In this document: positions 6,861-15,020 of the stretch, piece after piece
Position numbering within the stretch: position 1 is the stretch's first letter
Layout of the letters: every line of letters starts with the position of its first letter
From: Chitinophagaceae bacterium
GTDB lineage: Bacteria > Bacteroidota > Bacteroidia > Chitinophagales > Chitinophagaceae
Assembly: GCA_023251335.1 (NCBI GenBank)
Contig: JAHEZA010000007.1
Coordinates: 1 to 18,242 of the forward strand
Reading direction: 5' to 3'
DNA: 18,242 nt
Notes under the pieces: model-generated
What the model saw: only the letters and a program-made list of their open reading frames with translations
What the model was told of the DNA's origin: nothing
Database searches by the model: none
Translations under genes and position numbers: made by a program

Positions 6861-8003
6861 TTACCCGGCCACGAAATCTAAACGGCATAGGCTTAATGCA
6901 GCATTTAGTCTCCCTTTTTTTAAATGATCCGTCAGTTGAATAAGACGGGGATAATATAAATTGTATTCCTTCTGGTAAACTGTTTTCAGATTTTCTTCTT
7001 CAAGATGCGACAATTTCCCATCAAAGGCCGCAGAGATGGTAAACAAGTCCAATAAAAAATTACGTTCTTTTTGAGACACCAGGTCCAGGGTTTCCAAAAA
7101 TAGATTCCAATCATCGTACTTGTTTTCCTTTTGCAAACCCAACAATTGCTGAAATCTTATTAACAAGATCATCATATTGGGATGATAATTTTGTGCCATT
7201 ACTACGGCGTTTCCGATTGCTCGTAAACATCCTGTTTGAGCAAGTGGCGAAAGTTGTGTCAGTATTTTTTCGTGTAAAATTTCTTCAGCTATCTGGTTGG
7301 CCAATGCAAATCCAAATAACCGCAACCTGGCTTCGTGTACTACTCTTCTGATGATTGCCGCATTCCAAAAGCATTCCACAACCAGCGCAAAATATGAAAC
7401 GGAAACTCCCTTTACGGTTTCTCCAACGGTAAGTAAAAGAAGATTTTTGGTAACGACGTTCGTCAAAAATATTTTTGCTTTATATAAAAGCCCAAGGATT
7501 AACAGATTCTTTTTTGAAATGCGTTTGAAGGGATCGATCCCCAGTATTTTTAATTCCGGATCAGGCAACTCAAGTGCTGTCCTTGAAAGAATATGTGGTA
7601 CGCTGAAAACGCCGCCTTGCAACAGATCGCTTTTCGATGCGCGCATATTTATGATTTCGCTTACTTCGTAAACGGCTTTTAGCGCTATCAGAAAAAGAAG
7701 GTAAAGCTCAATGCTAATGCAAACAATTGAGACTACTGCCACCCATCCATAGTGAATAACAAAGGGCTGGTCTGTGAAATAAATATTTACCCAGATAGTG
7801 GGGAAAATGCATACTATGCCGACAATGCACGAATATAAAATTCCATTTCTTGTAATGCGATTTACCTTTTCCGTAAGTTCCTCATCAGTAAAATTGAAGA
7901 CCTGGTGGTCTGCATTTTTGCGCCAGAAAAATTTGAGATAATAGATACCAAACTTTTCCAGCAGGGAGGACTTTATTTCGGGAATTTGAAAATGGTCTTG
8001 CAA
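6861..8003 (-). CDS. Conserved-looking membrane protein of unknown function, LBF_2804-like (tentative)
   Basis: I do not recognise a function in this 380-residue protein; the length and style recall the family named LBF_2804 in public annotation, from memory only. The N-terminal 50 residues are soluble, then come two strong membrane helices (about 54-76 and 85-107), a cytoplasm-like segment with proline-rich turns (130-165), and two weaker hydrophobic stretches (166-185, 199-216). The C-terminal third is helical and soluble. Around 325-342 it has AAFDGKLSHLEEENL, reminiscent of the A-DG-ES-E pattern of TerB-like domains, though weak. The start is TTG at 8003: an in-frame stop lies six bases further upstream and the first internal Met is near residue 120, so no ATG start is available. 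The gene stands alone, with spacers of 247 and 292 bases on either side. Confidence 0.65.
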   Translation of the reverse strand: MQDHFQIPEIKSSLLEKFGIYYLKFFWRKNADHQVFNFTDEELTEKVNRITRNGILYSCIVGIVCIFPTIWVNIYFTDQPFVIHYGWVAVVSIVCISIELYLLFLIALKAVYEVSEIINMRASKSDLLQGGVFSVPHILSRTALELPDPELKILGIDPFKRISKKNLLILGLLYKAKIFLTNVVTKNLLLLTVGETVKGVSVSYFALVVECFWNAAIIRRVVHEARLRLFGFALANQIAEEILHEKILTQLSPLAQTGCLRAIGNAVVMAQNYHPNMMILLIRFQQLLGLQKENKYDDWNLFLETLDLVSQKERNFLLDLFTISAAFDGKLSHLEEENLKTVYQKEYNLYYPRLIQLTDHLKKGRLNAALSLCRLDFVAG

Positions 8004-8027
8004 TCGTTTCTAGATTGAATATTTGCG

Positions 8028-8035
8028 TAAAGGTA
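8028..8035 (-). promoter_or_regulatory. Possible near-consensus -7 box for the membrane protein gene
   Basis: The - strand reads TACCTTTA, one base off TAnnTTTG, 24 bases upstream of the TTG start. This is weak evidence, listed because the distance matches the other promoters in the window. Confidence 0.25.
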
Positions 8036-8250
8036 GCGAGCAACATTAATTATCGCCTGAACTAATTTCTGGCCTGGCGCCCAATTACGCAATTCAGATG
8101 AGAAGAATTGCTGGTAGAAATTATTTTTCCATTGATTCTAAAGGTAATTTTGCTTTGTACTGAGCAGTAAACCAACTTTTTTCGACGATTTTTATTTTTA
8201 AACTTTCAACCCGTTTTTTCAACCGGAAATCAGTGCAGCTTGCTGGTGGC

Positions 8251-9564
8251 CTAAAGCAAATTGGTTTCTTTTAAAAATGAAATTATTTTATCAGAAGCTC
8301 CTGCATTTTTATAAACGTAGTTTTTTGCAGCGTTGCTTCGCATCAATAATTCTTCTTCGTTATTTAGTAGTTCATTTAAAATCTTTTCAAGTTCAAGTGC
8401 ATGATTAATACTAATGGCTCCTTTACATTCGATCATTTCTTCTGCTTCAAAGTTTTTTTCATATTCAGGGCCAAAGATTACAGGCTTCCCATATACCGCC
8501 GCTTCGAGAATATTATGAAGCCCGTCATCACCAAAGCCTCCACCAACATAAGTTATAATGGCATAGTGATACAATCTGGAAAGTGTTCCAATGTTGTCAA
8601 TAATGAGGCAATTTCGTTGGATGTCTGATGTCCGATGTGAGATGTCTGCTGTCTGGATTGTGATGTCGGTTGTCGGCGGTCTGTTGTTAATTATTCTTTT
8701 TGTCCACTCCGAGTAGAGAACCGAATCAGGAAATCCTTTCTGTACATGGGCCAGGTTTTCTGAATCAATTTCGTGCGGTGCGATAATAAATCTCATTTCC
8801 GGATGTTGCCTTACAAAATGAGTCCATTCAGCTTCATCTTCTTCCCAGGTGCTTCCCATTACGATCACTTTACTTTCGCCACAAAATTCTTTAATGCCCG
8901 TAACTTCGGTAAACCCTTCAACTATATTAATTACCCTGTCGCAACGCGTATCGCCTGAAACAGTAATTTTTTCCGGTGAGATTATCTTTTGTAATTGTTC
9001 TTTTGAATCTTCATTTTGAACAAAGAAATGTGTAAAGCAACTTAAGATATTTCTATAAAAGCTTCCATACCATTTAAAGAAAACCTGGTTACTGCGATAT
9101 ACAGATGAAATCATCAACAGGGGGATATTTCGTTTCCTAATCTCCCGTAAATAAAAATGCCAGTATTCATATTTTACCCAAAGAACCAAATCCGGCTTTA
9201 CAATATCCATCCATTTTTTTGCATGAATTCTGGAATCCATTGGAAGATAGAAGACGTTTGGAAAATCCTGTTTGCTTTTAATGATTTCGTATCCTGAAGG
9301 AGAAAAAAATGATACCACGAATGTGGCAGTGGGATGTACTTCTCTTATTTTTATTAATACAGGACGTACCTGTTCAAATTCTCCGAGACTGGCACAATGC
9401 ACCCAGATTCTTTTTCGCTCCTTTGTTGATGGTAATATATTTTTTAATTTCTTAAAGACCTGTCGTCTCCCGGTAATCCACATCTTTGCCTTTGGGTTCC
9501 AGAACGCAACAAAATAAATTCCGGCTTTATAAAAGAATAGAAATAGATGGTAGAATATGATCAA
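8251..9564 (-). CDS. waaA: 3-deoxy-D-manno-octulosonic acid (Kdo) transferase
   Basis: WaaA (KdtA) transfers Kdo from CMP-Kdo to lipid A at the inner-membrane inner face, a core step of LPS synthesis. The 437-residue protein has a hydrophobic N-terminal anchor (1-22), then WHCASLGEFEQ-type sequence (54-64 region: VHCASLGEFEQ) with E62 at the position of the catalytic base, the N-terminal GT-B Rossmann domain, and the C-terminal CMP-Kdo domain: VMGSTW 235-240, IIAPHE 260-265, IGTLSRLY 325-332, YVGGGF 339-344, LHNILEAA 349-356 and FGPEYEKNF 364-372. Residues 293-316 are encoded by a 7-bp tandem repeat not expected in this family. The start codon is TTG at 9564; the frame closes 12 bases upstream and the next Met (28) would remove the anchor. 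A well-placed promoter supports TTG. Confidence 0.92.
   Translation of the reverse strand: MIIFYHLFLFFYKAGIYFVAFWNPKAKMWITGRRQVFKKLKNILPSTKERKRIWVHCASLGEFEQVRPVLIKIREVHPTATFVVSFFSPSGYEIIKSKQDFPNVFYLPMDSRIHAKKWMDIVKPDLVLWVKYEYWHFYLREIRKRNIPLLMISSVYRSNQVFFKWYGSFYRNILSCFTHFFVQNEDSKEQLQKIISPEKITVSGDTRCDRVINIVEGFTEVTGIKEFCGESKVIVMGSTWEEDEAEWTHFVRQHPEMRFIIAPHEIDSENLAHVQKGFPDSVLYSEWTKRIINNRPPTTDITIQTADISHRTSDIQRNCLIIDNIGTLSRLYHYAIITYVGGGFGDDGLHNILEAAVYGKPVIFGPEYEKNFEAEEMIECKGAISINHALELEKILNELLNNEEELLMRSNAAKNYVYKNAGASDKIISFLKETNLL
8619..8688 (-). repeat. Degenerate 7-bp tandem repeat (ten units) inside waaA
   Basis: Ten consecutive heptamers stay in register on the + strand: GGATGTC, TGATGTC, CGATGTG, AGATGTC, TGCTGTC, TGGATTG, TGATGTC, GGTTGTC, GGCGGTC, TGTTGTT, with consensus TGATGTC (GACATCA on the coding strand). 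Because three units make 21 bases, the protein shows a seven-residue period: TTDITIQ, TADISHR, TSDIQRN (residues 298-318). It lies in the variable loop just before the strand leading to IGTLSRLY. Confidence 0.9.
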
Positions 9565-9581
9565 ATAGTGTAATTAAGTTG

Positions 9582-9609
9582 CAAAGCTAACCGGAAATTT
9601 AAAAACAAA
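9582..9609 (-). promoter_or_regulatory. waaA promoter
   Basis: The - strand -7 box TAGCTTTG (9582-9589) matches TAnnTTTG, and a TTTG lies upstream (9606-9609) after a 16-base spacer, slightly shorter than the usual ~19-20. Transcription would start about 12 bases before the TTG at 9564, giving a very short leader. Confidence 0.55.
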
Positions 9610-9621
9610 AAGTCATTTATT

Positions 9622-9645
9622 AAAAATAAAAAAGGCCGCCCTTTT
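9622..9645 (-). terminator. Terminator of the susC1-susD1 unit
   Basis: On the - strand the stem AAAAGG/CCTTTT (6 bp, loop GCGG; 9630-9645) runs directly into a T-rich tract. It lies 45 bases after the susD1 stop and just upstream of the waaA promoter, separating the two units. Confidence 0.75.
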
Positions 9646-9690
9646 AGGACAGACTTTACTCTGTGATGTAATAAATCAAGCTATTACTAT

Positions 9691-11685
9691 TTATTTTAAA
9701 TATCCATAGTATTCATCGTCTGTTGCGCAATCCCACCAAACAGGCATACTCCAAATATTTGGATCGATGGCATGAGGATTCAAAGCAAGTGTATTAATAG
9801 AATTGTAATTTATTTCATAAGTTGGCGGTAATGCCCAACGGCGCATCCAATACCTGGGGTCTGTTGGGGAACCACCCGTCAGTTGAGTTTGGCCTGTAAA
9901 TAAGGGGCCTCGTTGATAACCTGGATATACAACGCCAAAACTACCTACATCACCGGCACTAAAATCAAACCGGCGCATATCGTTCCAATTTTCAATACTA
10001 CAGCCCATTGCAAGATATTTTTGCAACATGATATCCGACATCGTCAAAGTACCTGCACTCTGACAAACAGCATCGCTTAGAAGATAGGCGCTGATATCAT
10101 CCGGATTCATGGGTGCCATATCAGGATTAGTGGCAGTATATCCGGCGCCTTGCCATTCGTTTAGCTTGGTCTGCATCATATCCAAATTGGCCTGGATTCC
10201 TGCCATATATGCTGTATAAGCATTTCCCGCATCCCCTTGTCTCATATAAACTTCGGCCTTAATAAAGCACATTTCATGATAAGTCAAAATTTCCTGGTCG
10301 GAGACAGGCCGAACCTGGAAGGAGCCTGTAGAACCAACGACACCGGCATTAAACGCGTCTATTGAAGGATACCAACTAACATCCGTTGGAGGCTGATCGG
10401 GGTTGCCCGATGTGGCAAGAGCGCTGCTGCGCAGGTTTACATACACGGTATCTCCGGCCCGTACATAATTCGTATTGTTTATATATATAGAACCCGCCGG
10501 GTAAGTTACGGTTACGTTATTCCCGTCAACAACGAAAGTCTTGCCCGCTGCGGTTATAGAAGCAATAAAATTGGCAAGATCCGTTGCATCGGCAATAGTA
10601 TATTTTATATCTTTATTCGCAGTGGCATAAGTTGCAGTAGTAATAGAAGTGGCGCCTCCTTTAAGCAACCGGGTTGATGGGCCATAAGAATCAACACCTA
10701 TTGAACGGTTCCAGGTATAAGATGCAACATGGTGGTTGGCATCCAATTTAACATTAGACATGGCGGCAGGTACAATTTTGCTCATCCGGGGGTCTGTTAC
10801 TCCGGAGCCGCGCATATTTGTCAACAAATTATAGAAGTACTGGGAAATACGTTGATTACTGCCATAAGCCGCATAATTGAAGTTGCCATTGGTTACCACG
10901 GGGTCTTGTATTAAAAAGTCCGTTACGGTACTATTGTTAAAACCTGGCACTACTGTGTTATCGGCATTGGATTGCGGACCCTGGGACAAGCAGTACAAAA
11001 TAGAATCCGCATTATACAGATCTGATTTTTTTGATAGCTTAAGCATGTAACGGGCTTTTAATCCCCAGCATAATTTTATCCATTTGCTGACATCGCCGTT
11101 ATTCATATAATCGCCGGCAGAAAGTGCAGGTGCGCCGGGCTCCTGTGTTTTGCTGAACAGGCTGATGGCTTCATTCAATTTTGCCATGCATCCGTTGTAA
11201 ATGGTTTTACCGTCGTCAGGTTTAGGGCTTGGATTTCCTGTTGCCGCCTCTGTGTAAGGCATTTCACCATAAATATCCAGCATTTGCATAAAACCCAACG
11301 CATGGTAAACATCGGCTGCAGCCATATAATGATAGGCGCCTTGTTTCTCGGCTTTATTATACATATCAATCACATTGGAAGATACGGCCACAAACCACGT
11401 TTGATAAGGGGTTGTTGAATTCCCGTTAGAACATTGCCATGTAGTGGAAAACGTATTTTGAGTAGCAGCGATGGCATAATAAACGCCTGCCTGGCACGCA
11501 GTACGATAATTGGCCACCCCTGCTGAGTACATATAAAAATGCTCAATCCAGGGCAACCTGTTTTGAATCAATACGCTTTGATTGTTTGGATTATCAGGGT
11601 CTGTATTAACATCCAGCCACTTTTTACAAGAAGCAAAACTTATTACAAGTACACAGCCTATTATAATATATTTTAAATTTTTCAT
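9691..11685 (-). CDS. SusD/RagB-family nutrient-binding lipoprotein (pair 1), enlarged
   Basis: The lipoprotein signal ends at C20 (FASC), and the N-terminus KKWLDVNTDPDNPN is typical of the SusD-like_2 branch. Four-helix TPR-like segments follow (for example 117-145, WIKLCWGLKARYMLKLSKK at 202-220, and YHEMCFIKAEVYMRQGDAG at 469-487), with NWNDMRRFDF near the C-terminus. It should sit on the cell surface as the lid of the adjacent SusC1 barrel and bind the imported glycan or peptide. At 664 residues it is longer than most relatives (about 480-580 from memory). The extra length appears to lie between about residues 310 and 455, a Thr/Ala/Gly/Asn-rich, beta-strand-like stretch. The start is 20 bases after the SusC1 stop, so the two are cotranscribed; a terminator follows. 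Substrate unknown. Confidence 0.9.
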   Translation of the reverse strand: MKNLKYIIIGCVLVISFASCKKWLDVNTDPDNPNNQSVLIQNRLPWIEHFYMYSAGVANYRTACQAGVYYAIAATQNTFSTTWQCSNGNSTTPYQTWFVAVSSNVIDMYNKAEKQGAYHYMAAADVYHALGFMQMLDIYGEMPYTEAATGNPSPKPDDGKTIYNGCMAKLNEAISLFSKTQEPGAPALSAGDYMNNGDVSKWIKLCWGLKARYMLKLSKKSDLYNADSILYCLSQGPQSNADNTVVPGFNNSTVTDFLIQDPVVTNGNFNYAAYGSNQRISQYFYNLLTNMRGSGVTDPRMSKIVPAAMSNVKLDANHHVASYTWNRSIGVDSYGPSTRLLKGGATSITTATYATANKDIKYTIADATDLANFIASITAAGKTFVVDGNNVTVTYPAGSIYINNTNYVRAGDTVYVNLRSSALATSGNPDQPPTDVSWYPSIDAFNAGVVGSTGSFQVRPVSDQEILTYHEMCFIKAEVYMRQGDAGNAYTAYMAGIQANLDMMQTKLNEWQGAGYTATNPDMAPMNPDDISAYLLSDAVCQSAGTLTMSDIMLQKYLAMGCSIENWNDMRRFDFSAGDVGSFGVVYPGYQRGPLFTGQTQLTGGSPTDPRYWMRRWALPPTYEINYNSINTLALNPHAIDPNIWSMPVWWDCATDDEYYGYLK

Positions 11686-11705
11686 GATTTATATTTTTGC
11701 ATTAA

Positions 11706-14700
11706 TTAAAAAGTAAGATTTACGCCGAATGTGAAACTTGCCACTGCAGGCACCCCCAGGTAATCAATACCTGTAGAACCCGAACCTCCTGTTCCTCCTG
11801 CTGCACTCACTTCCGGATCCATTCCTTTATAGTTTGTCCATGTAGCCAGGTTAGTTCCTACTGCTGTTGCTGAGATTCCTTTAATAACTTTTTGATTATG
11901 CAACATACTGGTGAAGTCATAGGTTAATGACAAAGAACGTAGTTTAACCCAGTTTACCGAAGTAATGAAATTATAGGAATTTTGAGCATAGTTTGCCCAA
12001 TAATTTTGAATCATAGCCCTACCTGAATAGGTTGTACTACCAATAGTATAAGATTGGTCTGCCTCGTAAGTTTGTGTAAAATCTTCGCCGGTCACACTAT
12101 TCACACCATTTACCGTTACCGATTGCCTGTCATTCAGTAGAGTTTTTTTACTTAGGCCATTTGTAACCAGCGCAAATTCGGTTCCATTATATACATCTCC
12201 ACCCTTGCGAATATCAAGAAGAAATGACAAAGTAAATTTCTTATATCGAAAAGTATTACTAAATCCCGCAATGAAATCAGGTTCACGATTTCCTACAGGC
12301 TGATCATTCGCTGTAGAAGACAATAGATATAGACCTGTTGTGGGATCTACCTTGTAGCGCCCATTTGCAATTTCATTTCCATCCTTATCAACTTCATGCA
12401 TTACACGGCGACCAATCATAGCAAGGAAGGCTCCGCCATTGGGAATAGACGCCGCTCTTACAGTACCGAACTGAGCATCTGTTGGGTAAAAATAGGCTAT
12501 GCCTGGAATAAAAGCGCCCAAGCTGCCTTTGTTGTATGAGAAATTAAGCATTGCATCCCATGAAAAATCCTTTTTTACTATTGGCTTACCCGTTATAGCT
12601 ATTTCCATACCCTTGTTAATTACAGTACCGGAGTTGAGGGTACTAAAAATGAAGCCGCCGGATTGAGCCAAACGAGGTTGTCCGATCTGATTCTTTGTCT
12701 GGCTATGATAGTAAGTATAGTCCAAACCGATACGTCCGTTCAGGAATTTAAACTCTCCTCCGACTTCCCATGCATCCTGAATTTCGGGTTTTAAAATAGG
12801 ATTACCGGCACTCCACTGGTTACCCACCAGAGTATAACCGTCAATGTTATATGGGGCCCATACGTAAGTATTTGTAGCGTATGGATTGGCGTCTTTGCCC
12901 ACCTGCGCCCAGCTTGCGCGGATTTTACCGAAAGAAAGTATATTTTGATTGCGTAACAATCCTGAAAAAACAAAAGAACCGCTGAGGGAGGGATAAAAAT
13001 AAGACCGGTTTTCGATAGGCAATGTGGACGACCAATCGTTGCGGCCTGTTGCAGTGAGATAAATGAGATCTTTATATGAAATACCAAATTCTCCATAAGC
13101 TCCTACCAAACGCTTTCTGGTTGTTCCGTCGGTAAAAAATTTATTTTCATTGCCAATATTATTAAAACTGATAGTGCCGGCTGTAACAAAGTTATATCCC
13201 CAATAATTTTGACTTGTTATTTCTGTATTTTCCGCGGTGGTTCCCAGCATCAGGTGCGTATCGAAATCTCCGAATGACTTATGGAAATTACTCATCAGGG
13301 TGGTAACAATATAGCTGTAGCCTATCCTGTCTTTACTCAAACGTCCACTCTGATACAGCGGAATTACGGCAGAACCGGGGGCAATATAAGTATAATCATT
13401 AGTGTTGTACTGGTCATATCCCAAACGCCCTGTAATATCCCACCAGTCTGCAATTTTAAAATTGCCGTTTACGCCTCCTGTAAAACGATTCGTTTTTGAA
13501 GTCAAATCATCCTCATTTACTATCCAGTAGGGATTGTCCTTATCGTTTTCTAAGTCAATTGTTCCTTCGAACTTCCGATATTGTGTTCCATCCAGGTTTA
13601 TATAATTCTTCATATTGAACGTTTGAGGCCAGCTATACACTCCCCCCATTGCCCCATTACCGCCACCGCCATATAAACCCGCGGTAGTTAAAGTTCTGTC
13701 CGTATTGGCAATTGAATAGGCAGCATTAGCGTTCAATGTTAAACGCCCGTATTTCTGTTCACCATTAAACCGGAAAGTAGTTTTATCGTAATCTGTGCCG
13801 GGAATGATACCTGTTTGCTTAAAGTTAGATCCTGATAGGTAAAAGGAGCCATTCTTGGAACCTCCGGATACATTTACGTTGTTATCATATACGATGCCAT
13901 GTTGAAAGAAATTACCGATATTGTCATATATCGTACTGTCGGACGGGATTTTTTGTCCCCACGAGTCATATGTAATGTCGTTCAAAACGCCATTGCTGGA
14001 ATAAACGCCGGGACCAAATTCGGTTTGAACCTCGGGCAACTTATCTGCCCAGGAAGTGCTTATTTTACTATTCACATTTACTGATACCCGTCCTTCCTGT
14101 CCTTGCTTAGTGGTAATAATAACAACCCCGTCAGCCGCCCGTGATCCATACAAAGCAGCCGCTGCAGCACCTTTCAAAACTGACAAGCTTTGAATGTCTT
14201 CCGGATTGATATCCATGATACGATTTGAATAAGTGGTATTACTGCGAGACAGACCATCGGTACCTGTATTACCGGTAACGCTGGTTGAGTTGTCATATAT
14301 AATGCCGTCAACAACAAATAATGGTTGATTTTGCCTGCCTTCTGATGTCGAGTTACCACCACGAATAGTTATAGATGCTCCCGCACCTGCTGCACCGCTA
14401 AATTGCGTGATGTTTACCCCTGGGACCTTACCCGCTAACGAATTAATGACATTCGTGTTTTTATTTTTCATTAATTCTTTGGCATCCAGGTCGGAAACCG
14501 AATACCCGAGTGCCTTTCGTTCCTTTTTGATACCCAAAGCCGTAACAACAACTTCTCCCAATTCTTCCTCTGTTCTTTGGAGTGTAGTGGAAATTGTGGA
14601 TGAATTTCCAACTTTGACATCAAAGGTTGTAAATCCCACCGCACTGATCACCAGTATATCTCCGGGAGAGGCGGTAATTGTGAACTTTCCATCAGGACCA

Positions 14701-14864
14701 GTTTGCGTCCCGGAGGTTTTGCCCTTGACGAGCACAGAAGCTCCGACAATAGGCGTATTATCATCCGATAATACAGTGCCTGTGATTGTCCGTTCCTGGG
14801 CAAATGTGGTCTGGCTTAATTGTAGGAACAGTAGCACAAAAAGAGCCGTTACTAATTTTCTCAT
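11706..14864 (-). CDS. SusC/RagA-family TonB-dependent outer-membrane transporter (pair 1)
   Basis: The 1052-residue protein is complete. It has a signal peptide (about 1-22, likely cleavage after TTFA), a carboxypeptidase-regulatory-like beta domain (25-97, containing ITGTVLSDDNTPIVGASVLV), a TonB-box-like LGEVVVTALG (102-111), a plug domain (112-255) with the SusC signature VLKGAAAAALYGSRAADGVV (229-248), and a 22-strand-type barrel to the C-terminal phenylalanine (FTFGVNLTF). It imports oligomeric nutrients across the outer membrane with TonB energy. There is no N-terminal STN domain, so it should not signal to an anti-sigma factor. It lies between a DeoR regulator (156 bases upstream) and its SusD partner (20 bases downstream), consistent with one operon. 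The substrate cannot be read from the sequence. Confidence 0.96.
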   Translation of the reverse strand: MRKLVTALFVLLFLQLSQTTFAQERTITGTVLSDDNTPIVGASVLVKGKTSGTQTGPDGKFTITASPGDILVISAVGFTTFDVKVGNSSTISTTLQRTEEELGEVVVTALGIKKERKALGYSVSDLDAKELMKNKNTNVINSLAGKVPGVNITQFSGAAGAGASITIRGGNSTSEGRQNQPLFVVDGIIYDNSTSVTGNTGTDGLSRSNTTYSNRIMDINPEDIQSLSVLKGAAAAALYGSRAADGVVIITTKQGQEGRVSVNVNSKISTSWADKLPEVQTEFGPGVYSSNGVLNDITYDSWGQKIPSDSTIYDNIGNFFQHGIVYDNNVNVSGGSKNGSFYLSGSNFKQTGIIPGTDYDKTTFRFNGEQKYGRLTLNANAAYSIANTDRTLTTAGLYGGGGNGAMGGVYSWPQTFNMKNYINLDGTQYRKFEGTIDLENDKDNPYWIVNEDDLTSKTNRFTGGVNGNFKIADWWDITGRLGYDQYNTNDYTYIAPGSAVIPLYQSGRLSKDRIGYSYIVTTLMSNFHKSFGDFDTHLMLGTTAENTEITSQNYWGYNFVTAGTISFNNIGNENKFFTDGTTRKRLVGAYGEFGISYKDLIYLTATGRNDWSSTLPIENRSYFYPSLSGSFVFSGLLRNQNILSFGKIRASWAQVGKDANPYATNTYVWAPYNIDGYTLVGNQWSAGNPILKPEIQDAWEVGGEFKFLNGRIGLDYTYYHSQTKNQIGQPRLAQSGGFIFSTLNSGTVINKGMEIAITGKPIVKKDFSWDAMLNFSYNKGSLGAFIPGIAYFYPTDAQFGTVRAASIPNGGAFLAMIGRRVMHEVDKDGNEIANGRYKVDPTTGLYLLSSTANDQPVGNREPDFIAGFSNTFRYKKFTLSFLLDIRKGGDVYNGTEFALVTNGLSKKTLLNDRQSVTVNGVNSVTGEDFTQTYEADQSYTIGSTTYSGRAMIQNYWANYAQNSYNFITSVNWVKLRSLSLTYDFTSMLHNQKVIKGISATAVGTNLATWTNYKGMDPEVSAAGGTGGSGSTGIDYLGVPAVASFTFGVNLTF

Positions 14865-14919
14865 AGTGAAATTTAAGTTATAGGTTTATAAATAAATCTT
14901 TAATCATGACAATTAAATC

Positions 14920-15004
14920 TTTCGTTCCGCTGCTTAGTTTGTTTTTCATTTTGAACTTAAAAAAAACAATTAATTTTAATTATGTTTCGAATGAATCGAT
15001 TTCG
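14920..15004. promoter_or_regulatory. Candidate DeoR operator region between deoR and susC1
   Basis: The 156-base gap upstream of susC1 contains three TTTCG pentamers on the + strand (14920-14924, 14985-14989, 15000-15004), the last two 15 bases apart, with a palindrome AATCGATT between them (14994-15001). Some DeoR-family repressors, such as AgaR, bind tandem TTTC-type repeats. An AT-only hairpin plus T-tract on the - strand (14959-14981) might act as a weak attenuator. I found no TAnnTTTG box for susC1. The assignment is inference. Confidence 0.3.
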
Positions 15005-15020
15005 GACATTTAACACAGTA

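Noticed and set aside
8619..8688. CRISPR array or phase-variable switch as explanation for the heptamers
   Set aside because: Units are only 7 bp with no spacers, so not CRISPR; the units are too diverged for frequent slippage, so active phase variation is not claimed.
14407..14883. 158-codon + strand frame opposite the start of susC1
   Set aside because: It is a mirror of the strongly supported SusC1 N-terminus, with no domain of its own.
14959..14981. Terminator between deoR and susC1
   Set aside because: The stem is six A-T pairs with a two-base loop, too weak to call; it is mentioned only as a possible attenuator.
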